DNA from: Chara braunii
Lineage: Eukaryota > Streptophyta > Charophyceae > Charales > Characeae
Length of the DNA stretch: 48,785 bases
Assembly (NCBI GenBank): GCA_003427395.1
Contig: BFEA01000212.1
Span: 1,718,080 to 1,766,864, forward strand
Reading direction: 5' to 3'
A program made the position numbers and the translations under genes. Positions 41,254 to 48,785 of this stretch are shown here, piece after piece. Numbering within the stretch: position 1 is the stretch's first letter; each line of letters opens with the position of its first letter. The notes below the pieces were generated by a model that saw nothing but the letters and a program-made list of their open reading frames with translations, searched no databases and was not told the DNA's origin.

Positions 41254-41679
41254 TAGAGGGGCGAGGATCCTGAGGACGGAGGTCGGGAGGGGTGTTGCCC
41301 ATGGTGCCAAGGAATGAGACGCGATAGATTTGACCACACTTTGTTTTGAGAACGAGTGTCTCGGTCGCTATGGAGGGCCCTACCCTAGTATCAGCTCTGA
41401 TTCATGCAGCTACTATGGTAACAGCAGGTGTTTTCATGATGGCAAGGTGTTCTCCCTTATTTGAATACGCACCCAAGGCTTTAATTGTGATTTCTTTTGT
41501 GGGAGCTATGACATCCTTTTTTGCGGCGAGTACAGGAATTTTACAAAATGATTTAAAAAGGGTTTAGAGGGGCGAGGATCCTGAGGACGGAGGTCGGGAG
41601 GGGTGTTGCCCATGGTGCCAAGGAATGAAACGCGATAAATTTGACCACACTTTGTTTTGAGAACGAGTGTCTCGGCCGC
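41254..41679. repeat. 115-bp direct repeats flanking the nad5 insert
   Basis: 41254-41368 and 41565-41679 match over 115 bp with three differences that I can see (gagacgcgatag against gaaacgcgataa, and ctcggtcgc against ctcggccgc). Both copies are Element C protease-linker sequence. The 196 bp between them are nad5. This is the structure of an insertion with a very long target duplication. Confidence 0.9.
41369..41564 (+). pseudogene. nad5: Mitochondrial nad5 fragment in nuclear DNA (NUMT)
   Basis: The plus strand encodes [40 protein letters not shown], and [16 protein letters not shown], about 65 residues of complex I subunit ND5 (a proton-pumping transmembrane segment of the inner mitochondrial membrane). 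The wording matches plant mitochondrial nad5 rather than plastid ndhF, which differs in the second half. One change stands out: GPTLVSA where the family has GPTPVSA. The fragment is internal, with no start and no end, and it lies opposite in strand to Element C. It ends exactly at the flanking duplication. Confidence 0.92.
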
Positions 41680-42599
41680 CCATTCATCCTCTGTGCCATG
41701 GAACTTGCAAAACCAACAAGTGCCAAGGATAAAAGTCGTACCCAGTCTCCAGCACATCGAAGTATGCGAAGGAATGGTAGCACCGAGGCGCCTAGGTACT
41801 ATTTGATGGTTGGAGGGTGAGGAAAGAGTGGAGGTCTGGAACCGTCTCATCGAAGAAGCGTTGTGTCTTATTATCTCCGAGGGTAACAGAGATAGGAGAG
41901 CGAGACCCAGAGTAGCTAGACGAACTTCGTAAACCAGGCGAGGGTAAACGAAATCCTCCTACGAGCTGGAGTCCCGTAAAGCGCAGTACACCCTCATAGA
42001 TGTCCCAAGGCGAATAAGAATAATGGGGAGGGTGCGATCAGGGCCAGAGAGTTGGGTGAGAAGACAACGCAGGACGTTTACGTGTCCCGTGAGTCGCTCC
42101 TTACGAGCTTGAAGAATGCTCAAATCCATAAGAGTTGACACATCGTCATCGCAAGTCGCCAGCTGAGTGCTATAGCGAGTTGTGCGAATCGTATATGCGC
42201 CGGAAGTCTTCGAGGGGAAGGACTAGATGCGGTGGTCTGCTTGAGGCAGGCGGTACCTCCACAAACGGCGGATCAAAGGGAACTGTGTCTGTTGTGTCCT
42301 GAGGATCCTTTGGTGTGGTAGCTAAAGAGTCAAACCGTGACTCGGTGGTCGGGAAGTCGACTACGTGTGAAGCCTCAGCGGTACACTGCACCGTGGCTAG
42401 CTGGATGAGACTGGCCGGGCGGGGCCGAGGGGGGACTATGATCGACGTTGACGAGAAATATCAGCATAGTGATGATCGAGGGAGGCATGATACGGGCACC
42501 GCGAAGAGGTATGACCATCTTGGCGGCAACGAATACAACCTCGACGGGCCTTGATTGCGGCACTCTCATTAGGTGTCAGAGCTCCACGAGGAGGGACAC

Positions 42600-44615
42600 A
42601 ACCCTGCAGGAGGTCAACCTAAGGAACAACGAACGTGCGGGCAACGGGCTCTGCGGACCGGCTATGAGCACGACCCATACCGGATAGGGTCATCTGCGAC
42701 CAATCACCAGGGGTGGCCGTCTCGTCATCCAAATGGTAGCGGATGGCGTCCATAAGCTCGATGTCCTCAGAGGCAGCCCTAAGGTTAGGGTCGAGCTCGA
42801 CCGTAGGGTCCTCGCCGTACTCGAGCGCACTGTAGCATCGAGAAAATGGTGCACCAATATGAGCTGGGCGGTGGAAGCGGCGGGCGAAAGAGGAGCGGCC
42901 TGGGGTGGTGCCATGTGACTGAGTGGTGGCGGAAGGCTGCGCAGAGGACGAGGCGGTAGAGAAACGACTACACATCCTCTGATTCTGGCGAGCCGCATCG
43001 TACGCTTGCTCTGCCGATGAGAATGACCGCCCCCGCAACTCCAAGCAGTAGTCAGCCAAAGACTATAAAAAAATCGGTCGATAAGCATGACCTCTCAGAG
43101 GAACGTCCCGTCACATGTGAGGCGGGCGTCCTGAAACAACCGGATGTGACGCTCTAAGTCACTCGCGACACTGGACCCTGACCATCGTCTTCGTCATGTG
43201 GGTCACGGCATCAGTGGTGTCATGCCGAACACCGAAGCGGTCCTGGAGAAAGGCCGTGAAATCCGCGAAGGTGGGAACCTCACCCGTGCGCTAACGATGG
43301 GCATAGTAACTCTCCCATGCGGAGGAAGGGCTGCCATGCAGTTTGGTTGCGAGCACATCGCACCACATCTCCTGGGGTAGTTTTCAACGTCAGTGTGCGT
43401 GTGGCTATCTACAGCCACTGCGACATGCGGAGTGTGCCATCGTAGTCGGGTACATCGGACAAACGCACAAGGGGGGGTCCACTGTGGTGACAGCGAGGGG
43501 AGAGTGGTTGGGGTGCTTGCACTGTGGCGGGAAAGGTCGGGGCCAGTACAGGGGTGGGAGTGCGCGCAGGCTGTGGGCCGTAGCCATTGGTAGGGGGGGC
43601 AATAGATGTGGAGGCGACGACCATAGGAAGCTATGACGGAGTGGCGAGGTAAGAAGGGAGAGGAGGGGGGAGCAGGTCGAGGGATGCGAGCCTGCATGCT
43701 AGTGGAAGGGGTGGTAGACGAGGAAGAAGGGTGAGCAACCTGAGAGGGGTGAGGTTGTCGTAAAGTAAGAATCTCCGCCTGAGTTTATGCAATAGTGGCC
43801 TATAGAGTAGCCACACACTGGGTGTGCGGGCTCGAAGGTGAAGGAGTCGGGGAGGGTACCTTAGCGGGGGGAGGAGTCACAAATTGAAGGGTTCCCTGAC
43901 GGGGAAGTGAGGAGACAGGAAGGGAAGGGAGTGGTTCGAGCCGTAATGCCGCGACCGGTGCGGGGAGCTGTGAAGCAGCACCGGGATGGGTAGATGAGCC
44001 TGCCTGGCCAGATACTGGTATCTCGCGGGCAGTGCCCATAACCATCATCAAGGTTGTAGGAGCGGCGGGGGCCGATAGAGGTGCCGCAACAGATGGAGTG
44101 GTCTGAGCGGCAGTGGCACTCACCACTGTTGAGGGTCAGTGTTGGGCTTGAGCCGTAGAGGAGGAGGAACCACCACGTCTCCGTGTTTGGAGTCATGGGG
44201 AACCGGACTGGGAGCCGGTCGGGGATGGAGTGTGAGAGAGGTGGGGGTAACGAGAAGGAGATCCCTTGAGGCGGTTGACGTTAAGGGCGAGCGCATTAAG
44301 TTGCGCATGTATGGGTCCAAGTGCATCGAGGCGCACTTGCATTGTTGAGAGGAGGACCGCGAGGACTGTCTAAGGTCCATAGGGGGCTGGCCGAGAATCG
44401 TTGGCTGAATGGGCGCTTGAGAGATGGATGGCGCCGCAACAATCTCCTCGGATGAACTCTTGTCCATGTGTGGTGGATGGATGGGAGTAGACATGGCGAG
44501 AGGTGGAGAAAGAGGTGGGGAAAGAGATGGGTTGGTGTGTGGAGAAAGAGGCCCACCAGTGAGAGGGAGGGGACCGCGGGTGCGGAGTGGGTAGTCGTGA
44601 GTCGGCACGCTCCAT
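42600..44615 (-). pseudogene. gag: Element C gag, several frames
   Basis: ATG 44615 begins MERADSRLPTPHPRSPP. Other frames supply the Pro/Ser-rich N-terminus (44608-44120 and 44126-43800) and the capsid start (LSDVPDYDGTLRMSQWL, near 43430). Then come VPTFADFTAFLQDRFGVRH (near 43250) and a C-terminal segment LADYCLELRGRSFSSAEQAY followed by DAARQNQRM (43060-42960). The order matches chromovirus gags with a proline-rich head and a retrotrans_gag-type core. No zinc knuckle was seen. At least four frame changes are needed. Confidence 0.7.
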
Positions 44616-46250
44616 GACCAGAGGGTGGTGCGAAGCTGGTCGAGGGGAGAGGATCTGTTCGGGTCTAGGGTGCCCGACGGGAGGAGGCGGGAGAGGAGGG
44701 GGGTTAGGAGAACCCTAAGCGCTAAAAAAACCCTAAGCCCTAGAAAACACCTAAGAAAATCCTAACCGGAGTTTGGGGGGTTAGGGTAGAGTAGCGGCGA
44801 CCTAATCAAGAAAAACAAAAAAAAAACATGGAGGGGAGGGGGATAGAAAAATAAATAAATAGTGAAATTTCGAGATAAAAATAAATAAACAACAATCATC
44901 TAGGTATGTTGAGATCTTGATCAGCCACCAAGTTTCCATTGTAATGCAGCCCCCTAGCCAGGGGGGTCTTTAAGATCTTCAGCAAGCTGCCACGTGGCAC
45001 TGCAGATGCCACGTGTGCAAGCAGCAGCAGCCACGATGCAGGGGGGGCAAATAGCAGCCCACCCACTGCTGCCGTGTTGGCCGCTGCTCGCCGACTCGGG
45101 GGGGGGGNGGGGTGGTAAATAGCTGGCGTGGCACTCTTCAACACCAACGTGCCACACTACCAGAACATGTACAGAGTTTGGCCAGTGTTAAGCCACTGGC
45201 CATGTACGCGCATGGCGTGCAGCTGCTCAGGTTCACCCTGGCAGCAACATGCATTCCGGATCTTGATATGTATAAGTCGGGGGCGGCACGGGCAGCGGGC
45301 AGTGGGGCAGCGCGCTTGCAGTGGCCTTGGTGCTCTCCTTCTTTTGCCATGTGCCTCTCCCTTGGCGCTGCACCTTTTTCCGCTGTTTTCCCGTCTGTTT
45401 GCTCCGAACGGTGGTCTTGGCCTTGACACTCTCCTTTTTTCACCACGTGTCTCTCCCTCGACGCTGCACCTTTTCCCGCTGTTTTCCCGTCTGTTGCTCC
45501 GAAAATGGCCCTAAATCCCACTATCGGGATTACACCATTTTCCCCGCACTTGCGGGATGGGTTGGTTGGGAGCGGGGACTGTCCCCAGTCTGCTACCAGT
45601 GTGACGGACCCGCTGGGATGGCAGTCCGTCAAGCTCAAGAGAAAGGGATGAGGATGGGGGAGATGGAGATGGACCTGGAAGGGACAGCGCAGCTCCAACG
45701 CAGACTCAACACGCACGTACTCCAAACTGTGCAAGTGAAGAATGAGGCTGAAGCAGACTGCAGCTGGGGTATACCCCTAGTGGACTGACTGGACTGGACT
45801 GGACTGGCCTGGTACCGACAGCGATATCGGGCAGGACTGGACTGGACTGAATAAGCACACGGCCTGTGGGGTCAGGCACGGCCTGGTCCCACAGGCCGAA
45901 CAGGTAAAATAGCCAAATAGCCCTCACTCTAGGACAGGGCAGCTAGAGTCACGCTGCACTTATCCACTTGATTCTCTTTTCTTAAAGAGAAAGGGGGCAG
46001 CCATATTGCTATGACTACTTCCAGTCTGCCAAGCGTAAGTGCAGTTCCTAGTCCGTCAGCAAGTTGATGAAATAGTTTTATGATTTTTCCTCGAAAAGAA
46101 AGGAGGCCACTTCCCAAACTCACTTTTTCTGAGAAGGAAAAATCCTGTCAATGCCAACCTCAGAGCCATCCAGATCCTATTATACCTACTATGCCTCTTG
46201 GCTATAGATAACGGAGGAGGCAGGAGCACCTAACCATTCAACTTTGAAAG
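44616..46250. other. Flank of Element C, no gene recognised
   Basis: Starts with degenerate telomere-like words (aaccctaag, ctaaccgg, 44710-44790) and an A-rich stretch. Then a GC-rich block includes an N at 45108, mirrored short ORFs on both strands (45138-45734), and an ACTGG pentamer microsatellite (45783-45810 and 45833-45850). It may include the 5' LTR of Element C, but no matching copy was found to prove it. Confidence 0.4.
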
Positions 46251-46255
46251 AAAAA

Positions 46256-46480
46256 TCAGAAATGTATCATCGAAATGGAAAGTATGTAAGGTCTGTCAGC
46301 ACCATCATGCTCTGGCCCCACATTAACTCCCCTCCCTAAGACATTCCACAACTGAAAAACAAGCACAATCATCCTCCACCTGTCTTCCTCCTCGAAAGAC
46401 AATTCCTTGAATTCCACAAAACCATGAGGCTTCTGCCATGTCATCCTGAAGCAAGATCCTGCCACCATCCCTGGCAACAA
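46256..46480 (-). other. Exon-like open stretch, minus strand (1 of 3)
   Basis: An open minus frame includes WQKPHGFVEFKELSFEEEDR and is followed by a GTGGAG that could be a splice donor. I do not recognise a family. An alternative frame on the same strand is also open, so the call is weak. Confidence 0.2.
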
Positions 46481-46689
46481 TCGAGGATAATTTTTTATCA
46501 GATTGTGCTCTTTTCCGTGCTGCTATTTTGCCAATTGGTAAATTCCTCGAGTATGCAAGTGGTATTGGCTAATCAATAGATAATGGGATCTGGTTGACTA
46601 AAACACAGTGACATGTTTAACATTTTATTTTGTGAGAAAGCGAGAAGAAAAGATAAGGAATGAGAGGAATCATCTTTTTCAAAGTCATA

Positions 46690-46815
46690 CCGTCTGTTTC
46701 TCGACATAGCTCCTTGCCGCGTCTTCCTTGATCTCATCTTTGACTTCCCCTGGTACATCCATCAACCCTTTGGCTTCGCTTTCCTCATTGCAGGAGCAAT
46801 CACGCTGATGATCAT
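46690..46815 (-). other. Exon-like open stretch, minus strand (2 of 3)
   Basis: The minus frame NEESEAKGLMDVPGEVKDEI then KEDAARSYVEKQT is charged and protein-like, and is followed by GTATGA (possible donor). The plus strand of the same DNA encodes a hydrophobic stretch (FAFLIAGAITLMIIERTNPP), which is the competing reading. Confidence 0.25.
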
Positions 46816-47014
46816 CGAAAGGACGAACCCACCTTACACACATATTTCAAACCAGAGTTCAAGCGTTATGCTAATTGTCAAATTGCTAAGACAAGAACGA
46901 GATCACGCAATCAATAACTCAAATTGTGCCTAATACACAAGGCTTTACATGTCACTCGGATGTATTGTGCATCAAACTCAGGACTATGTTTCCTCGCACT
47001 CCAAAGCACTGCTG

Positions 47015-47122
47015 TTCTGGCCTTATCTGCAAAAGAATACAAAAAGACACCAGTTGAGAGACATCCAATTCTGGCCTTATCTGCAAAAGAATACGAAAAG
47101 ACACCAGTTGAGAGACATCCAA
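47015..47122. repeat. 54-bp tandem duplication
   Basis: Two nearly identical copies of ttctggccttatctgcaaaa and the following bases start at 47015 and 47069. The single base difference seen (aaaaag against gaaaag) suggests a recent event. Confidence 0.9.
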
Positions 47123-47829
47123 AGCCTGCCCGATCGCTGGTTATAGAATTAACACTGCAATTAACTCGCTATATCCACTCCATTTCATTTGATGTTTGAA
47201 CTTCACACTTTGAAGACAGCAGTTGGCTAATACCCAAAACATGTGAAGAGTCAAATCCTCTGTGCATGGCCTTCAATTCACATCACTCATTTTCCTCCCC
47301 CCTCCATTTTTCCTTGACTGCAGTCCAAAACCCCTCACAGTGTGCCAAAGCATTAAGAGGTAGCTACTACGACAGACCACTAGATTGACAACACAGCTCC
47401 AAAACTGAACATACAAAAGATGGCAGTTCTCCACAAGATCTCTTGAAAGAGACTTTTTTTTTAATTGCTCCAATCTAGTGGTGGGGAGCTTCACCTGCTA
47501 AAAACCGGGTCCAGCATCAGGAAGAGTCAAAGCTTACTTTTGCTTCCTATCTCTTCTTTAACGATATCTTTAACAGAAAAATGCAATAGTTGACATGATT
47601 GGATAGAACAGGGTGCGGACATGGAAACAATTTGTCGGCATTCATAGCTGTGAATCTGACTGATGGCAAGACAAGTGGGGAATCGACTTTCACGTTATTC
47701 TTACCTCTAATTTCTCTAGATATTCAAATTTATGATAGAATTTGATAGAATTTGATAGAATATGAGAAGAAAAATCAGCATAGAGAATATTCCACTGTGG
47801 CATTCCCTGGACTCTGCTGCTCAGCAACA

Positions 47830-47935
47830 CCTACCATTGTCAATGGCAAATAGGAAGCTGAGAAACCCATGAACCCATATCTGTCGTATTCCTCACTGAA
47901 CCTACCCAATACCATCCAAGTTTTTATGCCTGGCC
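47830..47935 (-). other. Exon-like open stretch, minus strand (3 of 3)
   Basis: The minus frame reads IKTWMVLGRFSEEYDRYGFM then GFSASYLPLTM. It is preceded by a cggccag acceptor-like site and followed by GTAGGT (good donor). Together with the two stretches at 46.3-46.8 kb it could belong to one minus-strand host gene with introns, but no family was recognised and no start or end was found. Confidence 0.3.
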
Positions 47936-48191
47936 GAGGCTGATGGCTGTGGAGGCCAGCATACTGTGTACTGAGCTTTCCCCTTGTTGCTGCAGTGAGC
48001 GTGTGTCCCCTGTGAGCATTGTGTCCCAGTTGAATTTTAGCCGTTCTTCTCTTATTTCCCCTGTTTTGCCTTCGCCCAAGGCGGGACAGCCACAGGCAGT
48101 GGAGAGGACGAGGGGGCATACAGGGGACAGCAACCAACCCCCGGGAAACAAAGCAGACAGCTGACACCAGATAGCAACTCACGAAAAGCAC

Positions 48192-48785
48192 AGACCTTGG
48201 GTATCCTAGGGTTTGGGGTTTAATCAGGCAGCCGGCTAAGGAAGGGCTGAGAGGGAAACACTGGTCTGATTTTCTGCATGTTTCCTCAGAGGGGCATACT
48301 CAATAGGGGGAGGGCTGTGAAATGGGTGGGCAACAATGAAATCAATCCTTCCTGAAGGAAGCAACCCGGGCCATGATGTGTGGAGGCATTGGAGTGGCTT
48401 TTATGTACAAGACTTCCCAGTGGAATCGGAACCGGACTGGAGCTCCCCAGAAAGAAGGAGCATGGCCCAAGAGGGCCTGTCTTTCAAGAAAGGGAAAAAA
48501 TAAAATAAAAGAGGAGGTAAGTGCGTTCAGGTCCAGCGTCACCAATAAAATCCAACAAAGTCCAAGCGAATGATATTTTGGTAAGTGTGTCATCAATAAC
48601 TGTAGTCGGCTGGATCGGATTGTTCCCAGAGGTCTGAACGGTGGGAAGGGGCTGGGGGGAGCTCTATCCTGCAGGGGCATCGCAAGGTGGGGGGTGAATG
48701 TCTCAAAGAGGGTAGGGGCGGAGTAGGGGGTTGCCTTATTCTGGGGCAGGGACTGTGGGTGGGTCCATCAGTCCCTGCGGAGGCG
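48192..48785. other. Window end, no gene recognised
   Basis: Purine-rich with short mirrored ORFs (48342-48680). No domain, repeat or RNA gene is seen. Confidence 0.4.

Larger units (their letters stand above)
40817..42400 (-). pseudogene. Element C protease region, split by nad5 insertion
   Basis: Minus-strand reading: DVSTLMDLSILQARKERLTG and LLTQLSGPDRTLPIIL, then the expected catalytic site as ALRDSSS followed by TAG (41965-41973 for the DSS codons). D-S-S in place of D-S/T-G indicates an inactive protease. Next is HTSMCWRLGTTFILGTCWF (flap and FD.ILG-like block), [15 protein letters not shown], and then NTPPDLRPQDPRPS. The nad5 fragment and a 115-bp duplication interrupt the frame here. 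The last part, 41302-40817, is a Pro/Ser-rich linker to the RT. Confidence 0.65.
37577..44615 (-). mobile_element. Element C: minus-strand chromovirus, heavily mutated
   Basis: On the minus strand the order is gag (44615-42600), protease (about 42400-41250, interrupted by nad5 DNA), RT-RNase H (about 40760-39500), integrase (39500-38277), chromodomain (38110-37964) and a C-terminal tail. All frames are broken. No LTR pair was established; the 363-bp repeat at 37238-37600 is the only candidate terminal repeat. A possible primer-binding region, TGGTGGCTGATCAAG, lies near 44920-44935 on the minus strand, but it does not match a tRNA known to me. Confidence 0.8.

Noticed and set aside
41369-41564. 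Plastid ndhF origin of the organelle fragment
   Set aside because: The first block is shared by ND5 and NdhF, but the following [14 protein letters not shown] and [10 protein letters not shown] fit mitochondrial nad5.
42619-43697. Two independent genes on the minus strand (146 and 164 codons)
   Set aside because: The 42619-43059 frame is the Element C gag C-terminus, and the 43203-43697 frame is mostly a shadow of the neighbouring gag frame.
44710-44790. Degenerate plant telomere repeats (ccctaa words)
   Set aside because: Spacing is irregular and units are interrupted by unrelated bases, so a true telomeric array is not supported.
1-48785. tRNA or rRNA genes
   Set aside because: No cloverleaf with the usual GGTTCGA-type B box and no rRNA wording was found on either strand; the TGGTATC matches are retrotransposon primer binding sites.

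Overview
The window looks like nuclear DNA of a streptophyte (green-plant lineage). It is almost entirely repeats and decayed Ty3/gypsy (chromovirus-type) LTR retrotransposons. There are no operons, no rRNA or tRNA genes, and no intact host gene that I can prove. A fragment of mitochondrial nad5 embedded in one retrotransposon supports a plant or charophyte nucleus. The gag wording (for example SGGACQAWLDN and MPVETR at gag starts) resembles my memory of Chara (stonewort) retrotransposons; I could not run a search, so the genus is an inference. Isolated N bases (12082, 12088, 45108) show this is a draft assembly.

Layout. 1-9.1 kb: duplicated promoter-like DNA, a decayed reverse transcriptase (RT) of Penelope type (1948-2591, minus), a small ORF behind a TATA box (4305-4607), and an unidentified broken coding region (6393-7488, minus). 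9.16-16.24 kb: Element A, a minus-strand Ty3/gypsy element with its 5' LTR (14866-16240), primer binding site (PBS), gag, and a nearly intact protease-RT-RNase H frame. A single stop separates that frame from an in-frame integrase. Its 3' end is missing. 16.24-21.3 kb: a 91-bp satellite, a GAA-rich tract, a diverged 1.3-kb tandem duplication and small hairpins. 21.36-37.24 kb: Element B, plus strand, with a 5' LTR and PBS at 21.4-22.6 kb, a very long non-coding interval, decayed gag-pol at 31.1-36.6 kb, a polypurine tract, and a 3' LTR cut off at 37237. 37.24-44.6 kb: Element C, a minus-strand chromovirus with heavily frameshifted gag-pol, carrying the nad5 insertion. 44.6-48.8 kb: low-identity DNA with a few exon-like stretches.

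The most unusual part is the non-coding interval inside Element B. From 27.25 to 28.0 kb there are six clear hairpins, plus weaker ones. They share one loop (core CATAAGATTGG) but have different, mutually complementary stems. From 28.27 to 28.84 kb there are five 120-125 bp units, each a long imperfect hairpin with a conserved loop end and covarying stem. A third hairpin cluster lies at 29.66-29.93 kb. Conserved loops on compensating stems point to selection on folded RNA or DNA, not on protein.

All retrotransposon coding regions except Element A pol/integrase are pseudogenes by visible stops and frameshifts. Coordinates for broken genes mark the span in which recognisable motifs occur, not a continuous ORF.
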